From NCBI RefSeq assembly GCF_006346325.1, contig NZ_VDYR01000001.1, positions 124,001 through 188,000 on the forward strand: a stretch of 64,000 nucleotides of DNA, given 5' to 3'. The DNA comes from Sphingomonas japonica (lineage in GTDB: Bacteria > Pseudomonadota > Alphaproteobacteria > Sphingomonadales > Sphingomonadaceae). The notes under the pieces are model-generated. The model saw only the letters and a list, made by a program, of their open reading frames with translations, was not told the DNA's origin and searched no databases. Positions 19,029 through 29,842 of this stretch are shown in pieces. The position numbers were made by a program, and so were the translations under genes. Every line of letters starts with the position of its first letter. Positions within the stretch are counted from its first letter, which is position 1.

Positions 19029-20921
19029 GTGAAGCTGGTACGCGGCGCATGGAAATTGCTGGTCGGAATCAAGGACGCACTGGTCCTGGCGTTCATGCTG
19101 CTGTTCTTCGTCGCCTTGTTCGCGGCGCTGTCGTTCCGGCCGACACCTGCGGCGATCAGCGACGGCGCCCTGCTGATGGCGATCGACGGCACCGTCGTCG
19201 AGCAACCCCAGGAGCTCGACCCGTTCGCCGCACTCGGGGGAGCAGGCAGCGTGGCGAAGGAACACCGCGTCCGCGATCTCGTACGCGCGCTCGATGCGGC
19301 GCAGGACGATGACCGCGTCAAGGCGGTGGTGCTCGACCTCGACCGTTTCCTGGGAGGCTATCCCGCCGCGGTCGCCGACCTCGCCGAAGCGGTCGGGCGC
19401 GTCCGCGCCAGTGGCAAGCCGGTGCTGGCCTATGCCACGGCCTATACCGATTCAGGCTATCTGGTCGCGGCGCATGCCAGCGAAGTGTGGGTCAATCCGT
19501 TCGGCGGTGCGCTGTTCACCGGCCCCGGCGGATCGCAGCTCTATTACAAGGGGTTGATCGACCGGCTCGGCGTCACCGCGCATGTCTATCGCGTCGGCCA
19601 GTTCAAGGCGGCGGTCGAACCCTATACCCGCAGCGATCAGTCGCCCGAGGCGCGCGCCGCCAACGAGGCGCTCTATGGCGCGATCTTCGGCCAGTGGCGC
19701 GAACGCATCGCGCGCGCCCGGCCCAAGGCCGACATCGCGCCGTTCCTCGCACGGCCGGATCAGGTGATCCGGGCGGCGAACGGCAACATCGCGCAGGCGA
19801 ACCTGTCGGCCGGTCTGGTCGACAAGCTCGGCGACCGGGTCGCGTTCGGCAAGCGCGTCGCCGAGATCGCGGGCATCGACACGGCGAAGTCGGCGGGTAC
19901 GTTCAAGGCGATCCCGATGAAGCGCTGGATCGCGGCCAATCCTGTGCCGACCGCCGGCGACGCGATCGGCGTCGTCACCATCGCGGGCGAGATCGTCGAT
20001 GGCGAGGCCGATCCCGGCACCGCGGGCGGCGATACCGTGGCCAAGCTGCTGCTCGACGGGCTCGCCAAGAAGAACCTCAAAGCGCTGGTCGTCCGCGTCG
20101 ATTCGCCGGGTGGATCGGTGCTGGCGTCCGAGCAGATCCGCCAGGCGATCCTGCAGGCCAAGGCGCAGGGGCTGCCGGTGGTCGTCTCGATGGGCTCGTT
20201 GGCGGCGTCGGGCGGATATTGGGTATCGACGCCCGGCGACGTGATCTTTGCCGAGCCCAACACGATCACCGGCTCGATCGGGGTATTCGGCCTGTTGCCG
20301 ACGTTTGAGAACACGCTCGCTAAGATCGGCGTGACGTCGGACGGCGTGCAGACGACTCCGCTGTCGGGGCAGCCCGATATATTCGGCGGCACCAATGCGC
20401 AGCTCGACGCGATCCTGCAGTCGGGAGTGGAGAATGCCTATGCCCGCTTCATCGGGCTGGTCGCACAGACCCGCAAGATGACGCCGCAGCGCGTCGACCA
20501 GATCGCGCAGGGGCGGGTGTGGGACGGCGGCACGGCGCGCCAGCTGGGGCTGGTCGATCGCTTCGGCGGCCTCGACGATGCGGTGCGCGAGGCGGCGGTG
20601 CGCGCCAAGCTGGACCCCGCCAAGGTCCATGCGGTGTATCTCGACAAGGAACCGAGCGTCGCCGCGCAATTCGCGCAGATGTTCGCCGACAGCGAGGAAG
20701 AGGATGGCGACCGTGTCGATGAAGCGTCGCTCGACATTTTTTCGCGATTGGCAGGCGACCGGCGGATGCTGGCGGCGCAGGTATTGGGAGATATCCGCCG
20801 GCTGACGACGGCATCGGCGGTGCAGGCGCGGTGCCTGGCATGCGCGGGGATGGGGCCTGCGCAGGCCGATCGCCGTGATGTGCGGTTGCTGGATGTGCTG
20901 ATGGCGAAGCTGAGCCTGTGA
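19029..20921 (+). CDS. sppA: Signal peptide peptidase SppA, long (67 kDa) type
   Basis: A 630-residue membrane-bound serine protease that degrades cleaved signal peptides. One N-terminal membrane helix (about 13-35) is followed by two tandem S49 domains. The catalytic dyad of the long form is visible: K193 in VGQFKAAVEPYTRSD in the first domain and S394 in SMGSLAASGGYWVST in the second. The start is GTG at 19029, the only start upstream of the helix. The C-terminal 60 residues beyond the second domain look unstructured. Its stop overlaps the GNAT gene start. Confidence 0.93.
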   Translation: MKLVRGAWKLLVGIKDALVLAFMLLFFVALFAALSFRPTPAAISDGALLMAIDGTVVEQPQELDPFAALGGAGSVAKEHRVRDLVRALDAAQDDDRVKAVVLDLDRFLGGYPAAVADLAEAVGRVRASGKPVLAYATAYTDSGYLVAAHASEVWVNPFGGALFTGPGGSQLYYKGLIDRLGVTAHVYRVGQFKAAVEPYTRSDQSPEARAANEALYGAIFGQWRERIARARPKADIAPFLARPDQVIRAANGNIAQANLSAGLVDKLGDRVAFGKRVAEIAGIDTAKSAGTFKAIPMKRWIAANPVPTAGDAIGVVTIAGEIVDGEADPGTAGGDTVAKLLLDGLAKKNLKALVVRVDSPGGSVLASEQIRQAILQAKAQGLPVVVSMGSLAASGGYWVSTPGDVIFAEPNTITGSIGVFGLLPTFENTLAKIGVTSDGVQTTPLSGQPDIFGGTNAQLDAILQSGVENAYARFIGLVAQTRKMTPQRVDQIAQGRVWDGGTARQLGLVDRFGGLDDAVREAAVRAKLDPAKVHAVYLDKEPSVAAQFAQMFADSEEEDGDRVDEASLDIFSRLAGDRRMLAAQVLGDIRRLTTASAVQARCLACAGMGPAQADRRDVRLLDVLMAKLSL

Positions 20922-21478
20922 TCGCGATCCGCTCCGCGCGCGCCGAGGATGCCGCCGCGATCGCCGCAATCTATGCGCCGTTCGTCCAGGGCGGCACGGT
21001 GTCGTTCGAAACCGACGCGCCCGACACCCGCGCGATGCGCAGCCGCATGACGGCGAGCGATGGCCTCTACCCCTGGATCGTCGCGACCAACGGCGATGCG
21101 GAGGGCGGCGTGCTCGGCTATGCCTATGCCACGCGGTTTCGCGATCGCCCGGCCTATCGTTACGTGGTCGAAACGTCGATCTACATGGCGGGCGATGCGC
21201 AGCGGCAGGGGGCCGGGCGGCTGCTCTACGAAGCGCTCGTCGACACCTTGCGCGCGCAGGGCTTTACCCAGGCGATCGGCGTGATCTCGCTCCCCAACGA
21301 AGCGTCGATCACGCTCCACGAACAGACCGGCTTTCGCCGCGCCGGCGTGTACCGCGAAATCGGGTTCAAGATGGGGCGCTGGATCGACGTCGGCTATTGG
21401 CAGTGCGTGCTCAATGCCAGCGCCGTGCCGCCGGTCGAACCGCGGCCGTTCAGCGCGGTGGGGGTGGTTCGCGACTGA
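20918..21478 (+). CDS. GNAT N-acetyltransferase (phosphinothricin acetyltransferase-like)
   Basis: A 186-residue acetyltransferase of the Bar/Pat/ArsN group. It has IRSARAEDAAAIAAIYAPFV at the start, VETSIYMAGDAQRQGAGRLL as the acetyl-CoA motif A, and the LPNEASITLHEQTGFRRAG block. Substrates of this group include phosphinothricin, methionine sulfone and related amino acid analogues. No arsenic genes are nearby. It begins with GTG inside the overlap GTGA with sppA, so it is translationally coupled. Its last 29 bp overlap the convergent channel gene. Confidence 0.87.
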   Translation: MIAIRSARAEDAAAIAAIYAPFVQGGTVSFETDAPDTRAMRSRMTASDGLYPWIVATNGDAEGGVLGYAYATRFRDRPAYRYVVETSIYMAGDAQRQGAGRLLYEALVDTLRAQGFTQAIGVISLPNEASITLHEQTGFRRAGVYREIGFKMGRWIDVGYWQCVLNASAVPPVEPRPFSAVGVVRD

Positions 21479-22118
21479 CGTCGGCCGGTTCGTCCCGCCG
21501 GCCCCGATAGGCGGGCAGCGCCAGCCGATAGCGGATCGCCATCCCGCGCAGTGCGAACCCCGCCACCGCCGCGATCGGGGCGGCAAGGACCGGGGCGACG
21601 CCGATCTCGCGCATCGCGATGTAGCTGAACGATGAAAGCGCGGCGGCGGTCACGTACAGCTCCGGCCGCATCAGGATCGATGGCTCGCCCGCCAGCATGT
21701 CACGGATGATGCCGCCCGTGCACGCGGTGATGACGCCCATCATCGCGGCGGGGACGGGCGGGATGCCGAAGCTGTACGCCTTGGCCGCGCCGAACACCGC
21801 ATAGGCGGCGAGCCCGAAGGCATCGAGCCAGTCGAACACTGCGTCCGACCACCAGCGCTCGGGCGTGACCCATGCCAGCGCCGCCGCGCCGAGGCAGATC
21901 GCCGCGAAATTACGATCCTGAACCCAGAACACCGGCGCGTCGATGAGGAGGTCGCGGATCGTCCCGCCGCCGACCCCGGTGACGAGAGCGAAGAACGCCG
22001 CGGTGACGAACGTCTGCTGCCGCCGCGTCGCCGCCAGCGCCCCGGTGATCGCGAACACCCCGATCCCGAACCAGTCGAGCCAGGGGAGGAAGGTGCCGAA
22101 CTGCCAGGCGGGTTGCAT
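21450..22118 (-). CDS. Trimeric intracellular cation (TRIC)-type channel, UPF0126/YadS family
   Basis: A 222-residue protein with seven membrane helices built as two repeats of a three-helix unit. Each repeat carries the family's glycine-rich motif: VTGVGGGTIRDLLIDAPVFW in the first and TACTGGIIRDMLAGEPSIL in the second. Bacterial members are related to TRIC cation channels, and some are linked to glycine uptake. The start at 22118 gives the family's length. ATG at 22139 and a frame open to 22184 are alternatives, but the latter would run into the operator array. It is divergent from the helix-turn-helix gene. Confidence 0.88.
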   Translation of the reverse strand: MQPAWQFGTFLPWLDWFGIGVFAITGALAATRRQQTFVTAAFFALVTGVGGGTIRDLLIDAPVFWVQDRNFAAICLGAAALAWVTPERWWSDAVFDWLDAFGLAAYAVFGAAKAYSFGIPPVPAAMMGVITACTGGIIRDMLAGEPSILMRPELYVTAAALSSFSYIAMREIGVAPVLAAPIAAVAGFALRGMAIRYRLALPAYRGRRDEPADVSREPPPPR

Positions 22119-22153
22119 GGGGTGCCTGTAGCGGCCCATCGCCACGAGGCAAG

Positions 22154-22197
22154 CGTCAAGAATATGTTGACGAACGGCCGTCAATGTTGCATTGACG
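22154..22197. promoter_or_regulatory. Double palindromic operator between divergent genes
   Basis: Two copies of the 19-bp palindrome CGTCAA-N7-TTGACG lie at 22154-22172 and 22179-22197, separated by 6 bp, giving four perfect half-sites in 44 bp with a 25-bp period. The array is 32 bp upstream of the helix-turn-helix gene and 36 bp upstream of the TRIC gene start. TTGACG could also serve as a -35 element, but I find no good -10 partner. The arrangement fits a dimeric repressor binding twice on nearby helical faces. Confidence 0.65.
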
Positions 22198-22228
22198 CGT
22201 GGTCAGTAGACAATCGAATGGAGCGACG

Positions 22229-22777
22229 ATGGAAATGAAGCAGGAGCGGACGCTGCGTGAGCATGTCGCGTATCTGGCGATCGACTGGAACGAGCGCGAA
22301 GGACAGCATTTTGCTGGCGCGGACGCTGCCGAGTTCGGTGCGATGGTGACCACAGCTCATGTCATTCACGACGAGGCGCGGATCGCGCTGCAACGCTGGA
22401 TCGACGCGGCGCGCCGTGCGGGCATGAGCTGGGCCGAGATTGGCGGATTGATCGGTATCAGCAAGCAGGCGGCCCAGCAGCGCTTCGGCGGAAAGACCGA
22501 CGGTCCGGCTGCCGAGGGCGAACTGATCGAGATCGGCGGGATGACCGCGTTCAACGAGGAGAGCGAGTTGGCGCGCGCCGGCCGCGACGGGCTTGAATTG
22601 GCCGGCGTGGGCTTCCTGCGGCTGTGGTTGAGCCGGAGCGACCGGCGCTGGGAGTATCGCCGCGTCACGGCATTGTCGCCTGTCGCCGCGCTGCGCCAGG
22701 TCAGCGGACCGGGCTGGCAGCACGCTGCTTCCTGGTTCCCGTTTCATTATCTGAAGCGCGAAATACCGGATGCGTGA
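22229..22777 (+). CDS. Small helix-turn-helix protein of unknown role
   Basis: A 182-residue soluble protein I cannot name. A predicted helix-turn-helix lies at residues 66-87 (MSWAEIGGLIGISKQAAQQR), close to sigma-70 region-4-like or MarR-like recognition units. A charged N-terminal helix precedes it. The C-terminal half has an aromatic beta-rich stretch (FLRLWLSRSDRRWEYRRV and WFPFHYLKREIP). The ATG at 22229 is chosen for GGAG 6 nt upstream, over a frame opening at 22199. Its promoter region carries the double operator, so autoregulation is likely, and control of the divergent channel gene is possible. Confidence 0.72.
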   Translation: MEMKQERTLREHVAYLAIDWNEREGQHFAGADAAEFGAMVTTAHVIHDEARIALQRWIDAARRAGMSWAEIGGLIGISKQAAQQRFGGKTDGPAAEGELIEIGGMTAFNEESELARAGRDGLELAGVGFLRLWLSRSDRRWEYRRVTALSPVAALRQVSGPGWQHAASWFPFHYLKREIPDA

Positions 22778-22844
22778 GGACGGCGCGTCCGACACAGGCA
22801 AAGCCAGTGCCGTCGGTCGGCGCAGTAGCACCGCCGGCCGGTCT

Positions 22845-22889
22845 GAGCCGGAGTTTGCTCAAAATCAGCTGCGCTGATTTCTTGCCGGC

Positions 22890-22891
<2 letters not shown>
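22845..22891. terminator. Nested hairpin between convergent genes
   Basis: An 8-bp stem with a 3-nt loop (AAATCAGC, TGC, GCTGATTT at 22862-22880) sits inside an outer stem, GAGCCGG (22845-22851) with CCGGCTC (22885-22891). It lies between the convergent helix-turn-helix and lpdA genes. The run of A and T flanking the inner stem could serve as a weak terminator in either direction. Confidence 0.45.
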
Positions 22892-24281
<1,390 letters not shown>

Positions 24282-24296
24282 TACCAAACCTTTTTC

Positions 24297-24320
24297 CGTG
24301 CTCCGGCGCAGGCCGGAGCG
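24297..24320 (+). repeat. 24-bp REP-like repeat, left copy beside the GIY-YIG gene
   Basis: Contains GCTCCGGC-GCAG-GCCGGAGC (24300-24319). The 24 bases are the exact reverse complement of those at 24632-24655, so the two copies bracket the GIY-YIG gene. The core palindrome is the same as in the doublet at 637-710. Confidence 0.85.
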
Positions 24321-24326
24321 TTGGCC

Positions 24327-24617
24327 TCACGCGATAATCTCGCCGTAGAGATCTTTCCACCCAGGGTTGTGCTCTTCGATCAGCCGCAACTTCCAGGCCC
24401 GCTTCCATTTCTTCATTCGGTACTCGCACGCGCGGGCTTCCTGCAGGTCGTCATAATATTCGTACCAGACGAGCAGCGTGCAACCCTTGTCCTTCGAATG
24501 CCCGTCGAACAGCTTGTTGCGGTGCTGAAAAGCTCGCTGCACGAGATTGCTCGTTACTCCCAGATAGGTCTGTCCGCGGCGATGATTGGCCATGAGGTCG
24601 ACGTAACCGCGCTTCAT
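24327..24617 (-). CDS. Single-domain GIY-YIG protein, degenerate first motif
   Basis: A 96-residue protein consisting only of a GIY-YIG nuclease fold. The YIG half is normal (TYLGVT, residues 17-22), as are the catalytic arginine region NLVQRAFQHR (R28), the metal-binding glutamate in ACEYRMKKWKR (E65) and the asparagine in EEHNPGWKDLY. The GIY half reads GYVDLM, with Asp at position 7 where the family has Tyr, so nuclease activity is doubtful. It interrupts the odhB-lpdA transcript, and its gene is bracketed by 24-bp inverted repeats. Start ATG at 24617 with AGG close upstream. A longer open frame to 25154 is antisense noise over odhB. Confidence 0.85.
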   Translation of the reverse strand: MKRGYVDLMANHRRGQTYLGVTSNLVQRAFQHRNKLFDGHSKDKGCTLLVWYEYYDDLQEARACEYRMKKWKRAWKLRLIEEHNPGWKDLYGEIIA

Positions 24618-24631
24618 CCTGTTCCATCCAG

Positions 24632-24655
24632 CGCTCCGGCCTGCGCCGGAGCACG
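24632..24655 (-). repeat. 24-bp REP-like repeat, right copy beside the GIY-YIG gene
   Basis: Exact reverse complement of 24297-24320, with core GCTCCGGC-CTGC-GCCGGAGC at 24633-24652. It lies in the 44-bp gap between the odhB stop and the GIY-YIG start. Confidence 0.85.
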
Positions 24656-24661
24656 ATGACG

Positions 24662-25918
24662 CTAGAGGTCGATCAGGATCCGCGTTGGATCCTCGATCGC
24701 ATTCTTGAGCGCGACGAGGAACGTCACCGCCTCGCGGCCGTCGATCAGGCGGTGGTCGTAGCTGAGCGCCAAATACATCATCGGGCGCACCACGACCTGC
24801 CCATCGACCACCACGGCGCGGTCCTCGATGCGGTGGAGGCCGAGCACCGCCGACTGCGGCGGATTGATGATCGGGGTCGACATCAGCGATCCGAACACGC
24901 CGCCGTTCGAGATGGTGAAGGTGCCGCCCTTCATCTCTTCCATCTTGAGGCTGCCATCCTTGGCGCGTCGGCCGAAATCGCCGATCGTCTTTTCGACCTG
25001 CGCCACGCTCATCTTGTCGGCATCGCGGATTACCGGGACCACCAGGCCCTGCGGCGCGGACACCGCGACCGAAATGTCGGCATAGTCGTGATAGACGATC
25101 TCGTCGCCGTCGATCTGCGCGTTGACGCTGGGGATGTCCTTGAGCGCCATGCACGCGGCCTTCACGAAGAAGCCCATGAAGCCGAGCTTCACGCCATGCT
25201 TCTTCTCGAACAGCTCCTTGTACTTGGCGCGCGCCTCGATCACCGCGGTCATGTCGACATCGTTGAAGGTGGTGAGCAGCGCGGCGGTGTCCTGCGCTTC
25301 CTTCAACCGCTTGGCGATGGTCTGGCGCAGCCGCGTCATGCGGACGCGTTCCTCGAGCCGCTCGCCGCCGGTCGCCGGTGCGGCAGTGGCAGCAGGTGCC
25401 GGGGTGGGGGCAGGGGCGGCTGGCTTGGCCGAGGCGGCGGCGACGACGTCATCCTTGGTGATGCGGCCGTCCTTGCCCGATCCCTTGATCGTGGCCGGAT
25501 CGACGCCGTGTTCGAGGATGGCGCGGCGCACCGACGGCGACAGCGCGGCGGCATCGACATTGGCGGGCGCTTCGGCAGTTGGCTCGCTCGGCGTCGGGGC
25601 GGGCGCAGGTCCAGCCGCCTGCTCCTGCGGGCTGGTGGTCGACGCCGGGGCGGGGGCCTCGGCCTGCTTGGGTGCGGCATCCCCCGCCTCGATCGACGCG
25701 ATCACCGCGCCGACATTGACGGTATCGCCCGGCTGGACCTTGTGCTCGCCCATCGTCCCCGCGACCGGGGAGGGCACTTCGACCGACACCTTGTCGGTTT
25801 CGAGCGACGCGATCGGCTCGTCGGCGGCGACTGCGTCGCCCGGCTGCTTCAGCCATTCGCCGAGCGTCGCTTCGGTGATCGATTCGCCCAGCGTCGGGAC
25901 GGTGACTTCGGTTGCCAT
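24662..25918 (-). CDS. odhB: Dihydrolipoamide succinyltransferase (E2 of 2-oxoglutarate dehydrogenase)
   Basis: A 418-residue E2 subunit transferring succinyl groups to CoA. Domains in order: a lipoyl domain with K43 in ETDKVSVEV, an alanine- and proline-rich linker, the E3/E1-binding domain ([19 protein letters not shown]), a second linker, and the catalytic domain ending with HRLIDG (H389, D393). The ATG at 25918 is chosen because AAAGGA precedes it. Open frame extends a further 42 residues upstream without family similarity. It follows odhA by 40 nt. Confidence 0.96.
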   Translation of the reverse strand: MATEVTVPTLGESITEATLGEWLKQPGDAVAADEPIASLETDKVSVEVPSPVAGTMGEHKVQPGDTVNVGAVIASIEAGDAAPKQAEAPAPASTTSPQEQAAGPAPAPTPSEPTAEAPANVDAAALSPSVRRAILEHGVDPATIKGSGKDGRITKDDVVAAASAKPAAPAPTPAPAATAAPATGGERLEERVRMTRLRQTIAKRLKEAQDTAALLTTFNDVDMTAVIEARAKYKELFEKKHGVKLGFMGFFVKAACMALKDIPSVNAQIDGDEIVYHDYADISVAVSAPQGLVVPVIRDADKMSVAQVEKTIGDFGRRAKDGSLKMEEMKGGTFTISNGGVFGSLMSTPIINPPQSAVLGLHRIEDRAVVVDGQVVVRPMMYLALSYDHRLIDGREAVTFLVALKNAIEDPTRILIDL

Positions 25919-25958
25919 GGCAATTCCTTTCGGGACGTCGCTGCGTCGCAAGATGGGG

Positions 25959-28922
25959 TCAGGTGCCGGGCTTGCCAGCGGTTTTGGCGTCTTCGCTTTT
26001 GCGCGCACGCCGGATTTCGCCTCGCACGCTGTGGCCGAGCGCATCGGCGACGAGCGCGCCCTGTTCGGCCTGATGGCGCTTCATCAGGCCGGTCGCGGGC
26101 GATGCCGCGGCGGCGCGCCCGGCATAGCGCGGCCGAGCGATGCGGCAATCGGCGGCGGCGAGCGCTTCCTCGATCAGGGGTTCGACGAAGAACCAGTAGC
26201 CGTTGTTCTTCGGTTCCTCCTGCGCCCACACCACTTCCTCGAGATTGGGCATCCGCGCCAGCCGCTTGGCCAGCGGTTCGCCGGGGAAGGGATAGAGCTG
26301 CTCGATCCGCACGATCTGGGTGTTGCGGTCGCCCGCCGCGTCGCGCGCCTCGATCAGGTCGTAGGCGACCTTGCCGGTGCACAGCACCAGCCGCTTCGTC
26401 TCGGCATCCGCGGCACCGCCGGTGTCCGACAGGATGCGCATGAAGTGGCTGTCGCCCTGGAACTCACTCGCCTTCGACACCGCCAGCTTGTGCCGCAGCA
26501 GCGACTTCGGGGTCATCACCACCAAAGGCTTGCGGAAATTCCGGTGCATCTGGCGGCGCAGCAGGTGGAAATAATTGGCCGGCGTGGTGCAGTTGGCGAC
26601 CTGCATGTTATCCTGCGCACACAATTGCAGGAAGCGTTCGGGCCGCGCCGAGCTATGCTCGGGTCCCTGGCCTTCATAGCCGTGCGGGAGCAGCATGACG
26701 AGGCCGTTGGCGCGCAGCCACTTCGCCTCGCCCGACGCGATGAACTGGTCGATCATGATCTGCGCGCCGTTGACGAAGTCGCCGAACTGCGCCTCCCACA
26801 GCACCAGCGTCTTCGGGTCGGCGAGCGCATAGCCATATTCGAAGCCGAGCACGCCATATTCGCTCAAGGGGCTGTCGAGCACCTCGAAACAGCCATGCGG
26901 GATTTCGCGCAAGGGCACGAACTTGCGCTCGCTCGTCTGGTCGACCCACACCGCGTGCCGCTGGCTGAAGGTACCGCGACCCGAATCCTGGCCCGACAGA
27001 CGCACACCATAGCCTTCGGACAGGAGCGATCCGAACGCCAGCGCCTCGCCGGTCGCCCAGTCGAAATTCTCGCCGCTTGCGAACATCTGCCGCTTGGCAT
27101 CGAGAACGCGCGCGAGCGTCTTGTGGATTTCGAGATCGCCGGGGACTTCGGTCAGCGTGCGCCCGAGCGAATCGAACAATTTCGGCTCGATCCCGGTCTC
27201 GACGCTGCGGCGAGCGGTCTCGGGGTCGACTGGGATGTGCAGCCCCGACCAGCGGCCTGCGAACCAGTCGGCCTTGTTGGGCTTGTAGCTCGTGGCACTG
27301 TCGAACTCGCCTTCGAGCAGCTTGGTGAACTCGCCCACCTTGTTCGCGATGAAATCGCTCGCGATGACCTTCTGCTCGACCAGCTTCTTGCCATAGACTT
27401 CGCTGACCGGCGGATGCTGCTTGATCCGCGCGTACATCAGCGGCTGGGTGAAGCTGGGCTCGTCACCCTCATTATGGCCGAAGCGCCTGTAGCACCACAT
27501 GTCGATGACGATGTCGCGGTGGAATTTCTGGCGGAACTCGATCGCCATCTTGCATGCGAAGGTCACCGCTTCGGGATCGTCGCCATTGACGTGGAAGATC
27601 GGCGCCTGGACGCCTTTGGCGACATCGGACGGATAGGGCGACGACCGCGCGAACTGGGGCGAGGTGGTGAAGCCGACCTGGTTGTTGACGATGAAGTGGA
27701 TGCAGCCGCCGGTATTGTAGCCGCGCACGCCGGAGAAGCCGAGGCATTCCCACACCACGCCTTGCCCTGCGAACGCCGCATCGCCGTGGATCAGCACCGG
27801 CAGCACCTGCTGATGGTCGTCCAGGTCGTCGCGCACCGTCTGGATCGCGCGCGCCTTGCCGAGCACGACCGGATCGACCGCCTCCAGATGGCTGGGGTTG
27901 GCGACCAGCGACATGTGGACGTTGATCCCGTCGAACTCGCGGTCGGTCGAGGTGCCGAGATGATATTTGACGTCGCCCGATCCGCCGATGTCGTCGGGGT
28001 TGGCCGATCCGCCGGCGAATTCGTGGAAGATCACGCGCAGCGGCTTGGCAAGCACGTTCGCAAGGACGTTCAGGCGCCCGCGATGCGCCATGCCATAGAC
28101 GATCTCGCGCACGCCCATCGCGCCGCCATATTTGATGATCGATTCGAGCGCAGGGACCATCGCCTCGCCGCCGTCGAGGCCGAACCGCTTGGTCCCGACA
28201 TATTTGCGGCCGAGGAACTTCTCCCACTGCTCGGCTTCGATCACCTTGGATAGGATCGCTTTCTTGCCCTCGGGCGTGAAGTCGATCGCCTTGTCCTTGC
28301 CCTCCATGCGCTCCTGCAGGAACCGGCGTTCCTCGACATCGGAGATGTGCATGTATTCGAGGCCGACATTGCCGCAATAATTGGCGCGCAGGATATTGAC
28401 GAGCTCGCGGATCGTCGCGGTCTGCAGCCCGAGCGTTCCGCCCAGATAGATCGGCCGGTCGATGTCGCTGTCGGGAAAGCCGTGATATTCGGTGCGCAGA
28501 TCCTCGGGCATCTCGCGCTTGGTGAGGCCGAGCGGGTCGAGATTGGCGGCGAGATGCCCGCGCACGCGATAGGTACGGATCAGCATCATCGCGCGGATCG
28601 AATCGCCCGCCGCCTTGGCGATTTCGTCGGACGAGGGGGCCGGGGCGGCAGGCTTGGGTGAGGCACCGGGCTTTACGGGCTTGGGCGCAGGCTCCATCTG
28701 CGTCGGATCGAGCGCGGCGGTGAGCGCATCGGTGTCGGCCAGCGGCCAGTTGGCGCGCGCCCAGCTCGGCCCGGTGGCGGTCGATTCAAGCCCTTCGAAC
28801 CATTGCCGCCACCCGGCCTCGACCGAATCGGGATCGGACTTGAACCGCGCATAGAGCGATTCGATGAAGGCGGGGCTGACGCCGCCGGCGATCTCGGTGA
28901 AATCCTGACCTTCGAAACCCAT
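25959..28922 (-). CDS. odhA: 2-oxoglutarate dehydrogenase E1 component
   Basis: A 987-residue thiamine-diphosphate enzyme decarboxylating 2-oxoglutarate, at the usual length for the homodimeric E1o family. It has the N-terminal [15 protein letters not shown] region, [14 protein letters not shown] block ([16 protein letters not shown]), [28 protein letters not shown] and the C-terminal [17 protein letters not shown]. The start at 28922 (MGFEGQDF) has AGGTGG upstream. Member of the mdh-sucD-odhA-odhB-lpdA run, 35 nt after sucD. Confidence 0.97.
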   Translation of the reverse strand: MGFEGQDFTEIAGGVSPAFIESLYARFKSDPDSVEAGWRQWFEGLESTATGPSWARANWPLADTDALTAALDPTQMEPAPKPVKPGASPKPAAPAPSSDEIAKAAGDSIRAMMLIRTYRVRGHLAANLDPLGLTKREMPEDLRTEYHGFPDSDIDRPIYLGGTLGLQTATIRELVNILRANYCGNVGLEYMHISDVEERRFLQERMEGKDKAIDFTPEGKKAILSKVIEAEQWEKFLGRKYVGTKRFGLDGGEAMVPALESIIKYGGAMGVREIVYGMAHRGRLNVLANVLAKPLRVIFHEFAGGSANPDDIGGSGDVKYHLGTSTDREFDGINVHMSLVANPSHLEAVDPVVLGKARAIQTVRDDLDDHQQVLPVLIHGDAAFAGQGVVWECLGFSGVRGYNTGGCIHFIVNNQVGFTTSPQFARSSPYPSDVAKGVQAPIFHVNGDDPEAVTFACKMAIEFRQKFHRDIVIDMWCYRRFGHNEGDEPSFTQPLMYARIKQHPPVSEVYGKKLVEQKVIASDFIANKVGEFTKLLEGEFDSATSYKPNKADWFAGRWSGLHIPVDPETARRSVETGIEPKLFDSLGRTLTEVPGDLEIHKTLARVLDAKRQMFASGENFDWATGEALAFGSLLSEGYGVRLSGQDSGRGTFSQRHAVWVDQTSERKFVPLREIPHGCFEVLDSPLSEYGVLGFEYGYALADPKTLVLWEAQFGDFVNGAQIMIDQFIASGEAKWLRANGLVMLLPHGYEGQGPEHSSARPERFLQLCAQDNMQVANCTTPANYFHLLRRQMHRNFRKPLVVMTPKSLLRHKLAVSKASEFQGDSHFMRILSDTGGAADAETKRLVLCTGKVAYDLIEARDAAGDRNTQIVRIEQLYPFPGEPLAKRLARMPNLEEVVWAQEEPKNNGYWFFVEPLIEEALAAADCRIARPRYAGRAAAASPATGLMKRHQAEQGALVADALGHSVRGEIRRARKSEDAKTAGKPGT

Positions 28923-28957
28923 TGTCCACCTCACATGCCGCTCGCTACCGGAGCGGC

Positions 28958-29842
28958 TTAACGCTTGAGCACCTCGACCAGCGTCGAACCCAGTTCCGAT
29001 GGCGACGCGGCGACGGTGATGCCTGCCGCCTCCATCGCCGCGATCTTGTCCTCGGCGCCGCCCTGGCCACCCGACACGATCGCGCCGGCATGCCCCATGC
29101 GGCGCCCGGGCGGCGCGGTGCGGCCGGCGATGAAGCCGACCATCGGTTTACTGCGCCCGCGCTTCGCCTCGTCGGCGAGGAACTGCGCCGCTTCCTCTTC
29201 CGCAGAGCCGCCGATCTCGCCGATCATGATGATAGAGGTCGTCGCCTCGTCGGCCAGGAACAGCTCGAGCACGTCGATGAAGTTGGTGCCGTTGACCGGA
29301 TCGCCGCCGATGCCGACCGCGGTGGTCTGGCCCAGGCCGGCATTGGTCGTCTGGAACACCGCCTCATAGGTCAGCGTGCCCGAGCGGCTGACCACCCCGA
29401 CCGATCCCTTCGAAAAGATGCTGCCGGGCATGATCCCGATCTTGCATTCGCCGGGAGTCAGCACGCCCGGACAGTTCGGCCCGATCAGCCGCGACTTCGA
29501 ACCCGACAGCGCGCGCTTGACCTTGACCATGTCGAGCACCGGGATGCCTTCGGTGATCGTCACGATCAGCGGTACTTCAGCATCGATCGCCTCGAGGATC
29601 GAATCGGCAGCAAAGGGCGGCGGGACGTAGATCACGCTGGCGGTCGCCTGCGTCTTCGCCACCGCCTCGGCCACCGTGTCGAACACCGGCAGGCCGAGAT
29701 GCGTGGTGCCGCCCTTGCCCGGCGTCACCCCGCCGACCATCGCCGTGCCATAGTCCAATGCCTGCTGCGTATGAAACGTGCCGGTCTCGCCGGTCATCCC
29801 CTGCGTGATGACCCGGGTCGAAGCGTTGACGAGGATGCTCAT
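28958..29842 (-). CDS. sucD: Succinyl-CoA synthetase, alpha subunit
   Basis: A 294-residue subunit that binds CoA and carries the phosphohistidine, H251 in [10 protein letters not shown]. Other motifs are [18 protein letters not shown] near the start, [10 protein letters not shown] and [16 protein letters not shown]. It must pair with a beta subunit (SucC) for activity. No sucC is present in the window, although the gene usually sits just upstream in related operons. Its ATG overlaps, as ATGA, the stop codon of the small frameshifted gene before it, so it is translationally tied to that gene. Confidence 0.96.
   Translation of the reverse strand: MSILVNASTRVITQGMTGETGTFHTQQALDYGTAMVGGVTPGKGGTTHLGLPVFDTVAEAVAKTQATASVIYVPPPFAADSILEAIDAEVPLIVTITEGIPVLDMVKVKRALSGSKSRLIGPNCPGVLTPGECKIGIMPGSIFSKGSVGVVSRSGTLTYEAVFQTTNAGLGQTTAVGIGGDPVNGTNFIDVLELFLADEATTSIIMIGEIGGSAEEEAAQFLADEAKRGRSKPMVGFIAGRTAPPGRRMGHAGAIVSGGQGGAEDKIAAMEAAGITVAASPSELGSTLVEVLKR

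Noticed and set aside
24327..24617. The GIY-YIG gene as a homing endonuclease in an intron
   Set aside because: It lies between two intact genes and not within one, and is only a single catalytic-fold domain without a DNA-recognition part.
25122..28253. A 1043-codon open frame antisense to odhA and odhB
   Set aside because: In GC-rich DNA the strand opposite a gene often stays open. The product is rich in His, Arg, Asp and Gly with no motifs, while the other strand encodes clear enzymes.
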